Assembly (NCBI GenBank): GCA_028701945.1
Contig: JAQVPT010000021.1
Location: forward strand, 1-21,140
Reading direction: 5' to 3'
Length of the DNA stretch: 21,140 nucleotides
DNA from: Bacteroidales bacterium
GTDB taxonomy: Bacteria; Bacteroidota; Bacteroidia; Bacteroidales; ML635J-15
Part shown: piece by piece, positions 6,655-14,450 of the stretch
Numbering within the stretch: position 1 is the stretch's first letter
Layout of the letters: each line of letters opens with the position of its first letter
Notes under the pieces: model-generated
Seen by the model: the letters and a program-made list of their open reading frames with translations, nothing else
What the model was told of the DNA's origin: nothing
Databases searched by the model: none
Program-made: the position numbers and the translations under genes

Positions 6655-8082
6655 TTACTCCAAAAACTCCTTATCAAAGTTTACCAAATATAGTTTTTCG
6701 GTTGCTCTTGTTACTGCCGTATAAAGCCATCTTAGCAACTCGTATTTGTTTTGCGGTGTCATTGCTTCTTTGTTAAGCCAACCATGATCTACAAAAACTG
6801 CTTTCCATTGCCCGCCTTGCGATTTGTGGCATGTAACGGCATAAGCAAATTTTATTTGTAAGGCATTAAAATACGGGTCTTTTAAAATTTCTTCATGTCG
6901 TTTATTGCTGTCGGTAATATGATTGTAGTCTAGTTGTAATTGCAGGTATAAATCTTTATAATAATTTTCTGGCATAGAAGGAGCGTCTAAACTGAGGGTG
7001 TCGATAATTGCTTTTACATCAATTTCTAATGCCGGATAATCAGTAAAACTAACTGTCAAATCTATGTAATTGTGTCCATATAATTCATACCTTTTGACAA
7101 TTCTGATTACTTCAATTATATCACCATTGGCAATAAAATCAATTTCGGCTTTCTCGGGCAACCAACTATAATTATTTTTGACAACCATTAGCAAATCGCC
7201 ATGCGAAATGTCTTCTTCTTTCCACATTATACGGTTGCGAATACCAGCATTATATTTGTTTGCATATTTATTTGAGCGGCAAATGACTTTCGTTTCGTGT
7301 TCTCCATATTTTGAGTAACAGGTTTCTAACTCCTCTAATAATTCGGCACCGTTAATGCTTTCTATATCTTTAAATCCTTTTAATTCCAATTTCGGAAAAT
7401 TGAACTCGTCATTTGATATTATTTCTCTAATTAAAGTTGCATTATGTAATATTCCTGACTCTTCACTTTGTCTCACAACTTCGTTTAATTCACTGTTATA
7501 GACTTTCATGCCTAGAGATTCGAGATATGCTTTTTCTAAAGCAGGACTTAAAACTGTCCCAATAGGTGGTAGTTGTGCAGTATCACCGAGAAGAATTAAT
7601 CGGCAATTATTATCATTAAAAACAAAACTTAGTAAATCGTCTAATAATCTACCGCTACCAAATACACTGTTGCCAGTATCAATATTTCCAATCATTGAGG
7701 CTTCGTCAACAATAAAAACAGTGTCTTTATTTATGTTAAAATTGATTGAAAAGCCACTTTCGGCTTTTTTTGTCGATTTTTGTCGGTAAATGCACTTATG
7801 TATTGTAGATGCAGAGTGTCCCGAATAATTCGATAGAACTTTAGCCGCTCGACCAGTTGGTGCAAGGAGAACGGTCTTTATCTTCATGTTGGAAAGCAAG
7901 TTTATTAGTGCACTTATCAGACTTGTCTTTCCTGTGCCAGCATATCCTGTTAGTGTGAAAATGCTGAACTTTTCTCTGTCGTTTAAAAATGGTAATAAGT
8001 TGTTGATTGCCTCTGTTTGTCCGAGTGTAGGTATGTGCCCAAGTTTTTTTAATAGCTGTGAATTGAAAAAGTTTTCTATCAT
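6655..8082 (-). CDS. RecD-like superfamily 1 ATP-dependent DNA helicase
   Basis: 475 aa. SF1B helicase motifs appear in order: Walker A GYAGTGKT (46-53), motif Ia LLAPTGRAAKVLS (about 72-84), Walker B VDEASM (125-130), motif III LLGDTAQLPPIG (164-175), motif V VTCHKSQGGQW (416-426) and motif VI TAVTRATEKLYLV (about 455-467). This is the compact RecD-like form common in Bacteroidota, without the long N-terminal region of RecD2. It presumably unwinds DNA 5' to 3' in repair or recombination; the specific pathway cannot be told from the sequence. No recB or recC partner is nearby. The ATG at 8082 faces the divergent 8167 gene across an 84-bp gap; a TAGTTTTG box (minus strand, 8143-8150) may be its promoter. 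Confidence 0.9.
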   Translation of the reverse strand: MIENFFNSQLLKKLGHIPTLGQTEAINNLLPFLNDREKFSIFTLTGYAGTGKTSLISALINLLSNMKIKTVLLAPTGRAAKVLSNYSGHSASTIHKCIYRQKSTKKAESGFSINFNINKDTVFIVDEASMIGNIDTGNSVFGSGRLLDDLLSFVFNDNNCRLILLGDTAQLPPIGTVLSPALEKAYLESLGMKVYNSELNEVVRQSEESGILHNATLIREIISNDEFNFPKLELKGFKDIESINGAELLEELETCYSKYGEHETKVICRSNKYANKYNAGIRNRIMWKEEDISHGDLLMVVKNNYSWLPEKAEIDFIANGDIIEVIRIVKRYELYGHNYIDLTVSFTDYPALEIDVKAIIDTLSLDAPSMPENYYKDLYLQLQLDYNHITDSNKRHEEILKDPYFNALQIKFAYAVTCHKSQGGQWKAVFVDHGWLNKEAMTPQNKYELLRWLYTAVTRATEKLYLVNFDKEFLE

Positions 8083-8104
8083 TATTTAATATTTAAGTCT
8101 AAAT

Positions 8105-8138
8105 TTTGTTAATATTATAAAAAAATAAATTATTTTTG
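8105..8138 (+). promoter_or_regulatory. Promoter of the 8167-10183 operon
   Basis: TTTG at 8105-8108 and TATTTTTG at 8131-8138 match the Bacteroidota -33 and -7 boxes (TTTG and TAnnTTTG) with a 22-bp spacer, within the accepted range. The -7 box lies 28 bp before the ATG at 8167. This is the best complete promoter in the window. Confidence 0.65.
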
Positions 8139-8166
8139 TTCACAAAACTAAATTAAAATTGCGAAA

Positions 8167-8784
8167 ATGAATAAAACAGTTGGTATTATTATTAAAGTTG
8201 CACTTTTAGGTGCTATTGTAGCTTTGGCTTATTTAATTGTTGTCGGAATTAACAAACCTATTAAGTTTGAGGAACAACGGGTATTACGCTTTAATAAAAC
8301 AATTGATAGGTTAAAGGATATCAGAACTGCACAGGTAGCTTATAAAGAGGTTACAGGTTTTTATACCCCCGATTTTGATACTCTGGTAGATTTTATCAAA
8401 AAAGAAGATATTAGAGTTGTTAGAGCTATTGGTTTTGTTCCCGATTCTTTAACTGAAGCTCAAGCACTAAAACTTGGTATCGTTTCTCGTGACACTTTTT
8501 ATGTCCCGATAATTGATTCATTATTTAAACACATTAAATATCCTATCGATTCTATTGGATATTCTCCTGTTGGTAAACGCACTCGTTTCTTGATGGATAC
8601 TGCTGCTGTTATGACAGGCTCTGGCGTGGAAGTGAAAGTGTTTCAATGCTATGCGTTGAATATGGATATTCTTGACGGACTTGATAAACAGTTAATAATT
8701 AACTATAATGCTCTTAAAAACGATAGCTGTATGCGAGTAGGTAACTTGAAAGAAGCTAACAATAATGCAGGTAACTGGGAGTAA
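8167..8784 (+). CDS. Uncharacterised membrane-anchored protein, pseudopilin-like N-terminus
   Basis: 205 aa, no family recognised with certainty. Residues about 7-30 are a hydrophobic helix (GIIIKVALLGAIVALAYLIVV), with the rest probably outside the cytoplasm. After the helix comes an amphipathic stretch, then IRTAQVAYKEVTGFYTPDF and TLVDFIK (about 52-78). That layout resembles type II/IV pseudopilins, where a long N-terminal helix leads into an A-x-x-Y-x-x-x-x-G-x-Y motif before a small globular domain. There is no canonical prepilin peptidase site (G-F-x-x-x-E), so this is only a resemblance. Two cysteines (in FQCYALNM and KNDSCMRVG) could form a disulfide. It is the first gene of an operon with DUF3822 (8-bp gap) and rsmD. 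Confidence 0.65.
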   Translation: MNKTVGIIIKVALLGAIVALAYLIVVGINKPIKFEEQRVLRFNKTIDRLKDIRTAQVAYKEVTGFYTPDFDTLVDFIKKEDIRVVRAIGFVPDSLTEAQALKLGIVSRDTFYVPIIDSLFKHIKYPIDSIGYSPVGKRTRFLMDTAAVMTGSGVEVKVFQCYALNMDILDGLDKQLIINYNALKNDSCMRVGNLKEANNNAGNWE

Positions 8785-8792
8785 AATCTAAA

Positions 8793-9644
8793 ATGAAAAA
8801 CCTTTGTATTAGAGATAAAGATACAGAGAACATAAACCCTGATGATTTAAGTCTGTCCATCCTTATTTCCAGGGATGGATTTTCTTATGCATTATATAAT
8901 AAAGAACCGAAAAGATTTAATGCTTTGGTATCACAAGCTTGTGATAATATGGAGGACATTGCAGCAGAATTTAGAGAGTTTGTCATAAATGAGAAATTAA
9001 ATCTTGGCAAATATCAAAAAGTTAATATCGTTATAGCTGACCATCGCACAACTATTATACCTGAAGCTTTATTTCAAAATAGTAAAATAAACGAAATATA
9101 TAATCTTAACTTTTTCCCAACACCCGAAAGAGTAGTTAAGTTTTCAAAACTAGATAAATCTGGAAATTATCTGATATATTCAGTTGACAATGATATTATT
9201 CAAGTACTTGACGAATTATTTACTGAATACAGTTTGTTTCCACAATCTCATAGTTTTATAGAATCTCATTTCACCGATAATAAGTTGAGTGATAGTCCTT
9301 TAGGAGAAAAAGTTTACGTGCAAGTGTTTCACGATTTTTGCGACATTTTAATATTGAAAGATTCTGCTGTTGTATTTTATAATACTTATACTTACAGAAC
9401 GAATAATGACCTTTTATATTATATTATAAATATCTTTGACCAATTAAAACTCTCTCAAGAAAATGCTAAACTAGTATTCTCAGGTTTTATCGAAACAGAT
9501 AATCTCGCTGTACTGAATTTACGCAAATTTGTATCTCAGGTTTATTTCGAATCTCAAAATACCGATTATAAGTATTTTTATAAATTTCAAGAAACATCAC
9601 CTCATTATTATTACAATTTTCTAAATATAATTTCATGCGAATAA
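8793..9644 (+). CDS. DUF3822 family protein, possibly actin/PilM-like fold
   Basis: 283 aa, recognised as a DUF3822-type Bacteroidota protein by overall pattern and its fixed position before rsmD. It has no signal peptide or membrane segment, so it should be cytosolic. The second half (about 165-265) has a beta-strand rhythm like the second domain of PilM/FtsA-type actin-like proteins: VYVQVFHDFCDILILKDSAV, VFYNTYTYRTNNDLLYYIIN, and KLVFSGFIETDNLAVLNLRK (compare phosphate-binding and GG-type loops). I see no intact ATP-binding signature, so ATPase activity should not be assumed. It begins 8 bp after the membrane protein gene and overlaps rsmD by 10 bp, so all three are translationally coupled. 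Confidence 0.78.
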   Translation: MKNLCIRDKDTENINPDDLSLSILISRDGFSYALYNKEPKRFNALVSQACDNMEDIAAEFREFVINEKLNLGKYQKVNIVIADHRTTIIPEALFQNSKINEIYNLNFFPTPERVVKFSKLDKSGNYLIYSVDNDIIQVLDELFTEYSLFPQSHSFIESHFTDNKLSDSPLGEKVYVQVFHDFCDILILKDSAVVFYNTYTYRTNNDLLYYIINIFDQLKLSQENAKLVFSGFIETDNLAVLNLRKFVSQVYFESQNTDYKYFYKFQETSPHYYYNFLNIISCE

Positions 9645-10183
9645 TTGGCGGCAAATATAAAGGTAAAAAAATAATTCCACCTACAAATTTCAGTGCTAGA
9701 CCTACAACAGATTTTGCTAAAGAAGCCCTATTTAATATTATCAATAATTATTTCAATTTCGAAAATATAGATGTTCTTGATTTGTTTAGCGGTACTGGTA
9801 GCATTTCTTATGAGTTTTGCAGTCGAGAAGTAAAATCGCTTGTCGCAGTCGAAAGCAATTATCAAAATGTCGCTTATATCGAAAAACAGTTTGTTGATTT
9901 AGAATTTGATAATGCCAAAGTTTATAAATCTGATGTTTTTAGATATCTAAACTATTGCAAACAGAAATTTGATCTAATTTTTGCCGATCCGCCATATTCT
10001 CTCGAAAATATTGAGGAAGTTTATCATTCCGTTTTTAAAAACAAGGTTTTAACAGAGGCTTCTCTTTTAATAATTGAGCATTCCGAGAAAAATAATTTTT
10101 CTTCGTTACCCTTTTTTGTTATGGAAAAAAAATATGGCAGTGTCCATTTTAGCTTTTTTGATCCAGAGATAAATCATAGCTAA
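9635..10183 (+). CDS. rsmD: 16S rRNA (guanine966-N2)-methyltransferase RsmD
   Basis: 182 aa, the normal length. The opening MRIIGGKYKGKKI, followed by ARPTTDFAKEALFNII, is the family's N-terminal signature. Motif I DLFSGTGS (49-56) binds S-adenosylmethionine, AVESN (71-75) is the acidic motif II, and FADPPY (116-121) is the catalytic N-methyltransferase motif IV. It methylates N2 of G966 in 16S rRNA. The start overlaps the DUF3822 gene by 10 bp. The end is a TAG/TAA-type stop followed by a 95-bp gap before hydE. Confidence 0.94.
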   Translation: MRIIGGKYKGKKIIPPTNFSARPTTDFAKEALFNIINNYFNFENIDVLDLFSGTGSISYEFCSREVKSLVAVESNYQNVAYIEKQFVDLEFDNAKVYKSDVFRYLNYCKQKFDLIFADPPYSLENIEEVYHSVFKNKVLTEASLLIIEHSEKNNFSSLPFFVMEKKYGSVHFSFFDPEINHS

Positions 10184-10249
10184 ATACTGCTAATTCCTAT
10201 AATTATTAAAAAATAAAAGAAAATCATCCCGTTTTTTGTGTAAATTGTT

Positions 10250-10257
10250 TATTTTTG
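10250..10257 (+). promoter_or_regulatory. Candidate -7 promoter box for hydE
   Basis: TATTTTTG matches TAnnTTTG, 21 bp before the ATG at 10279. The nearest TTTG (10235-10238) is only 11 bp upstream, too close for a normal -33 box, so the promoter call rests on the -7 element and its position. Confidence 0.45.
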
Positions 10258-10278
10258 ATGCTATTATCTTAAATTGAT

Positions 10279-11367
10279 ATGCAGAATAAAATTACTTCAA
10301 TACTTAAAAAAGAAAATCTTAATCGTGAAGATTTGATTTTGTTACTCTCAGCAAATCCTTCGGAAACTGAACTCATTTATAAAAAAGCTGCCGAAATCAA
10401 GTCAAATCATGTTGGGAATTATACCTACTTTCGTGGATTGATAGAGTTATCGAATGTTTGTACTAAAAATTGTTATTATTGTGGTATCCGTAAAGGAAAT
10501 ACAAAAGTGCAACGTTACACAGTTACTGATGACGAAGTTTTGCAAGTTGTTAGGTACGCTTTAGATCGTAACTGGGGATCCATCGTAATTCAGTCTGGCG
10601 AAAGACAAGATGCCAAGTTTATTGATCGTATCGAAGGTCTTTTGAAGAAAATACAGGCTTTATCATCTATAAAAGTTGGTGTAACATTGTCTCTTGGTGA
10701 GCAAAAAATCGAAACCTATGATAGATGGTTAGAAGCTGGAGCAACAAGGTATCTTGTGCGTGTTGAAACTTCTAATGAGGATTTGTTTTATAAAATTCAT
10801 CCGAAAGATAAATTACACGATTTTGAATTACGAAAACAAGCCCTTAAGGATTTACAAAAAGCTGGTTATATGACCGGAACAGGAGTGATGATTGGTTTAC
10901 CTTATCAAACTATGGGAGACCTTGCCGATGACCTCCTATTTATGAAAGAATACGATATAGATATGTGCGGAATGGGACCTTATATTGAGCATGAGGACAC
11001 GCCGCTATATCGTTATAATGATGTTTTACTACCGGTAAAAGAGAGATTTGACCTCACACTTAAGATGATAGCGGTTTTAAGAATACTTATGAAAGATGTT
11101 AATATTACCTCTGCAACAGCATTACAAGCAATAAACCCTGATGGTAGGGAAGAAGGAATTAGGTGCGGTGCAAATGTTATTATGCCCAATATAACACCTG
11201 TTAAATATCACGATGCTTATAATCTTTATAAAGGAAAACCCCAAATAGTGGCCGAAACAGACGAATATATTAGAAAACTCGAAGAGCAGATAAATGAGGC
11301 TGGTGATGAAGTCGGTTATGGAGAACTCGGAGATCCTTTGCATTTTAAATATAGAACTGAGCCATAA
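10279..11367 (+). CDS. hydE: [FeFe]-hydrogenase maturation radical SAM enzyme HydE
   Basis: 362 aa. The radical SAM motif CTKNCYYCG gives Cys61, Cys65 and Cys68 (CX3CX2C) for the 4Fe-4S cluster. The family-specific phrases RGLIELSNVC, QSGERQDAKF, RYLVRVETSNEDLFYKIHP, GTGVMIGLPYQT and DMCGMGPYIEHEDTPL separate HydE from BioB, PylB and ThiH. HydE works with HydF and HydG to build the diiron subsite of the H-cluster. After residue 230 only two cysteines remain (DMCG and GIRCG), so the second iron-sulfur site described in Thermotoga HydE is absent, as in many HydE proteins. hydF, hydG and hydrogenase genes are not in the window. The stop is 5 bp before the DUF4492 gene, linking it to the cyd operon. 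Confidence 0.94.
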   Translation: MQNKITSILKKENLNREDLILLLSANPSETELIYKKAAEIKSNHVGNYTYFRGLIELSNVCTKNCYYCGIRKGNTKVQRYTVTDDEVLQVVRYALDRNWGSIVIQSGERQDAKFIDRIEGLLKKIQALSSIKVGVTLSLGEQKIETYDRWLEAGATRYLVRVETSNEDLFYKIHPKDKLHDFELRKQALKDLQKAGYMTGTGVMIGLPYQTMGDLADDLLFMKEYDIDMCGMGPYIEHEDTPLYRYNDVLLPVKERFDLTLKMIAVLRILMKDVNITSATALQAINPDGREEGIRCGANVIMPNITPVKYHDAYNLYKGKPQIVAETDEYIRKLEEQINEAGDEVGYGELGDPLHFKYRTEP

Positions 11368-11372
11368 ATGAT

Positions 11373-11615
11373 ATGAGAATATTAAAAAGAATATTCAGAT
11401 TTTATTATGAGGGATTTAAAACTATGCCCCGTTGGGGTAAGCAAATGTGGCTAATTATGATTGTTAAAGGTGTGCTTTTATTTGTTTTGGTGAAATTTAT
11501 ATTTTTTCCTAATCATTTAAAGACAAACTTTGAAACAGACGAGCAAAGAAGTGAGCATGTTATAAATGAACTAATTAAAGCAGCACAGAATGACACAATT
11601 ACTACTGAACATTGA
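11373..11615 (+). CDS. DUF4492 small membrane protein, cytochrome bd-associated
   Basis: 80 aa. It matches the DUF4492 pattern: a basic aromatic N-terminus (FRFYYEGFKTMPRWGKQMWL) leading into one membrane helix at about residues 26-46 (IMIVKGVLLFVLVKFIFFP), then a polar tail. Proteins of this type are commonly found directly before cydA in Bacteroidota and Epsilonproteobacteria; the role is unknown, probably assembly or stability of the oxidase. It lies 5 bp after hydE and overlaps cydA by 26 bp, which implies tight coupling. Confidence 0.85.
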   Translation: MRILKRIFRFYYEGFKTMPRWGKQMWLIMIVKGVLLFVLVKFIFFPNHLKTNFETDEQRSEHVINELIKAAQNDTITTEH

Positions 11616-13167
11616 TCTGTCATTAATTGATTGGTCGAGGGCACAGTTTGCCTTAACAGCAATGTTCCATTGGATTTTTGTTCCATTAACCCTTGGAATA
11701 TTATTCATTATCGCAATAATGGAAACAGTTTATGTGAAAACTGGTAATCCAGAGTGGAAGAGAATAACTAAATTTTGGATGAAACTCTTTGCTATTAATT
11801 TTGCTATTGGTGTTGCAACAGGTATAATCCTTGAATTTGAATTTGGTACAAATTGGTCGAATTACAGTTGGTTTGTCGGTGATATATTTGGAGCTCCGTT
11901 GGCGATAGAGGGAATAATGGCCTTCTTTATGGAAACTATATTCATCGCTGTTATGTTTTTTGGTTGGAATAAAGTAAGTAAGAAGTTTCATCTTGCTTCA
12001 ACTTGGCTAACTGCTGTGGGAGCAAACTTATCAGCATTATGGATATTAGTTGCAAATGCTTGGATGCAATATCCCGCTGGTATGTTTTTTAATCCTGACA
12101 CTGCACGTAACGAAATGCTTAATTTTTGGGAAGTTTTACTGTCGCCCGTGGCTGTAAATAAATTCTTGCATACTGTTACTTCTGGATATACGCTTGCTGC
12201 TATATTTGTGATTGGGGTTAGCTCATATTTTTTGTTGCGAAAAAGAGAAACCTTGCTTGCTAAACGAAGCATAGTAATTGCATCTGTCTTTGGATTTATT
12301 TCGGTAATGGCACTTATTTTTACAGGGCATGGTTCGGCTGTGCAAGTCGCTACACATCAACCAATGAAACTTGCTGCAATGGAAGGTTTGTATGAAGGTG
12401 GCCAGGAAGCCGAACTTATCGGAATAGCAATTCTAAATCCTAAAAAAGCTGTCGATAATGACGAGGATCCTTTCTTGTTTAAAATTGGATTTAAAGGAGT
12501 GTTGAGCTTTTTAATAGATTTTGATACTAAAACTTATGTGCCAGGTATTACCGATATTGTTTATGGAGATGAAGAAAATCAAATATTGCCAACCTCAGAA
12601 AGAATTGCAAAAGGCAAAATTGCTATGAATGCCCTTATTGCCTATAAAGAATTTAAAGCCCAAGGAAATACTGAGGATGCAAAAGTGCAGTATGATATAT
12701 TAATGGATAATTTTGAGCATTTTGGCTATTCTTATGTGAAAGACCCAAAAGATATTGTTCCGCACGTGCCAATTGTCTTTTATAGTTTTCATATAATGGT
12801 CATTTTCGGTACTATGTTCGTTCTCGTTTTTCTTATTTTTGCTTGGCTGACAATACGAAATAAACTCGAAAACTTTAAGTTCGCGAAAATATTATACATT
12901 ATAGGTATTGCTTGTGTTCCTATGGCTTATATTGCTTCTGAAGCGGGTTGGGTAGTTGCTGAGGTTGGTCGCCAGCCATGGGTTATTCAAGATTTAATGA
13001 CTGTAGATGCCGGTGTTACGAATATTGCAACTGGTGCGGTGCAAACAACTTTTTGGATATTTGCTTTTATTTTTACTGGACTGCTAATTGCCGAAGTAAG
13101 TATTATGCTCAGATTTATTAAAGACGGGCCTGCTAAACCCGAAAATGAAGGAGGGAAACAATTATGA
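11590..13167 (+). CDS. cydA: Cytochrome bd quinol oxidase subunit I
   Basis: 525 aa, with about nine membrane helices. It oxidises quinol and reduces O2 to water at haem d with high affinity. Key residues are present by alignment to the E. coli numbering I know: His27 (His19, haem b595/d ligand), Glu107 and Glu115 (Glu99 and Glu107, proton path) in LAIEGIMAFFMETIF, His194 (His186, haem b558), Met403 (Met393, haem b558) in FYSFHIMV and the GRQPW motif at 460-464. The quinol-loop residues Lys260 and Glu265 (MKLAAMEGL) are kept. The loop after residue 265 is followed by a long, polar, charged stretch (about 290-385), as in Bacteroidota CydA. Its start lies inside DUF4492 and its end overlaps cydB by 4 bp. 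Confidence 0.97.
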   Translation: MTQLLLNIDLSLIDWSRAQFALTAMFHWIFVPLTLGILFIIAIMETVYVKTGNPEWKRITKFWMKLFAINFAIGVATGIILEFEFGTNWSNYSWFVGDIFGAPLAIEGIMAFFMETIFIAVMFFGWNKVSKKFHLASTWLTAVGANLSALWILVANAWMQYPAGMFFNPDTARNEMLNFWEVLLSPVAVNKFLHTVTSGYTLAAIFVIGVSSYFLLRKRETLLAKRSIVIASVFGFISVMALIFTGHGSAVQVATHQPMKLAAMEGLYEGGQEAELIGIAILNPKKAVDNDEDPFLFKIGFKGVLSFLIDFDTKTYVPGITDIVYGDEENQILPTSERIAKGKIAMNALIAYKEFKAQGNTEDAKVQYDILMDNFEHFGYSYVKDPKDIVPHVPIVFYSFHIMVIFGTMFVLVFLIFAWLTIRNKLENFKFAKILYIIGIACVPMAYIASEAGWVVAEVGRQPWVIQDLMTVDAGVTNIATGAVQTTFWIFAFIFTGLLIAEVSIMLRFIKDGPAKPENEGGKQL

Positions 13168-14303
13168 TAACTGCAGAAATTACTCATCTTTTCTTTCAGC
13201 AATATTGGTGGTTGCTGGTGTCCTTGCTTGGTGCATTGTTAGTGTTTTTACTTTTTGTTCAAGGAGGACAAACTCTTATTTATACAATAGGTAAAACCGA
13301 TAAAGAACGAAAAATGATTGTGAATACACTTGGGCGTAAATGGGAATTTACTTTTACAACTTTAGTTACGTTTGGGGGTGCTTTTTTTGCGTCATTTCCA
13401 CTTTTTTATGCTACGAGTTTTGGTGGTGCTTATTGGGCGTGGACAGTTCTTTTATTGGTTTTTATATTGCAAGCCGTGTCGTATGAATTTATGTCGAAAT
13501 CTGCCAATGTGTTTGGTAAAAGGTTTTATGAAACATTATTGTTTATTAATGGATTAGTGGGCACGCTTATTATTGGAACTGTTGTTGGTACTTTTTATAA
13601 TGGCGCCGATTTCTCGCTAAACATGCTTAATAATGTTACATGGCATAATGAAACAAGAGGTCTTGAAGCACTTTTAAATTGGCATAATGTAAGTTTAGGA
13701 TTGTCTGTGTTTTTTCTCGCAAGAATGCTTGGGGCTTTGTATTTTATTTTAACCATTCAAAACGAAAATATTTACAAACGCTCAAAAAAGCAAATACTGA
13801 TTAATCTTATACCTTTTTTGATTTGTTTTTTATCGTTTTTAACTTATTTAATGCTTAAAGAAGGCTTTGCAGTCGATGCTGACGGAATCGTATTTATGGA
13901 GAAATACAAGTATCTGCATAATTTATTAGATATGCCAATTGTATTAATTACATTATTGCTTGGTATAATTGGCGTTTTATGGGGAGTTTTAAAAACTTTA
14001 TTTAGTAAAACTAATTTTGAAAAAGGATTTTGGTTTGCTGCTTCAGGAACAGTTTTAACTGTTTTGGCTCTGTTACTGATAGCCGGATTAAACAATACTG
14101 CATTTTATCCTTCTTATGCCGATTTGCAAAGCTCCTTGACAATACAAAATGCAAGCTCAAGTTTATTTACACTTAAAATTATGAGTTATGTGTCTCTGCT
14201 TATTCCTGTAATGCTTGGATTGGCAATAATTTCGTGGCGAGCGATAAATAAACATAAAATTACTGATGATGAAATGAATGATGAAAATGAAAAATCTTAT
14301 TAA
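13164..14303 (+). CDS. cydB: Cytochrome bd quinol oxidase subunit II
   Basis: 379 aa, the normal length. It pairs with CydA. The opening FFQQYWWLLVSLLGALLVFL, then FVQGGQTLIY, resembles CydB helix 1, and GRKWEFTFTTLVTFGGAFFA (about residues 53-72) is the conserved second-helix region. About eight to nine hydrophobic helices follow. The protein ends in a charged tail. The ATG overlaps the last 4 bp of cydA. A 40-aa membrane peptide gene starts 9 bp after the stop. Confidence 0.95.
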   Translation: MITAEITHLFFQQYWWLLVSLLGALLVFLLFVQGGQTLIYTIGKTDKERKMIVNTLGRKWEFTFTTLVTFGGAFFASFPLFYATSFGGAYWAWTVLLLVFILQAVSYEFMSKSANVFGKRFYETLLFINGLVGTLIIGTVVGTFYNGADFSLNMLNNVTWHNETRGLEALLNWHNVSLGLSVFFLARMLGALYFILTIQNENIYKRSKKQILINLIPFLICFLSFLTYLMLKEGFAVDADGIVFMEKYKYLHNLLDMPIVLITLLLGIIGVLWGVLKTLFSKTNFEKGFWFAASGTVLTVLALLLIAGLNNTAFYPSYADLQSSLTIQNASSSLFTLKIMSYVSLLIPVMLGLAIISWRAINKHKITDDEMNDENEKSY

Positions 14304-14312
14304 ATTTACAAT

Positions 14313-14435
14313 ATGGAATATCTAAAAGAAATTATTAGCCTTGTGTCTTTGCCTGTTATGATTTATGTTTCATACAGACTTGTATTATTGGCTTTAAAGT
14401 ATTTCGAAAAAAACATAGAAAAACAAAACAACTAA
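14313..14435 (+). CDS. 40-aa single-pass membrane peptide downstream of cydB
   Basis: ATG at 14313, TAA at 14433-14435. The peptide starts MEYLKEIISLVSLPVMIYVS, has one membrane helix at about residues 7-28 (ISLVSLPVMIYVSYRLVLLA) and a basic, glutamine/asparagine-rich end (KNIEKQNN). It sits 9 bp after cydB and 15 bp before the next gene, the position where CydX-type small subunits occur in Proteobacteria. It has no similarity I can see to E. coli CydX or to Geobacillus CydS. The tight spacing and clean helix suggest a real oxidase accessory subunit; expression is not shown by the sequence. It is too short for standard ORF calling. Confidence 0.65.
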   Translation: MEYLKEIISLVSLPVMIYVSYRLVLLALKYFEKNIEKQNN

Positions 14436-14450
14436 ATAAAAACCAAGTTT

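Noticed and set aside
10279..11367. Biotin synthase BioB or PylB instead of HydE
   Set aside because: The LVRVETSNEDLFYKIHP and MGPYIEHEDTPL phrases are HydE-like, and no biotin or pyrrolysine genes are nearby.
14313..14435. Classical CydX
   Set aside because: Correct position, but no CydX sequence signature; called only as an uncharacterised peptide.
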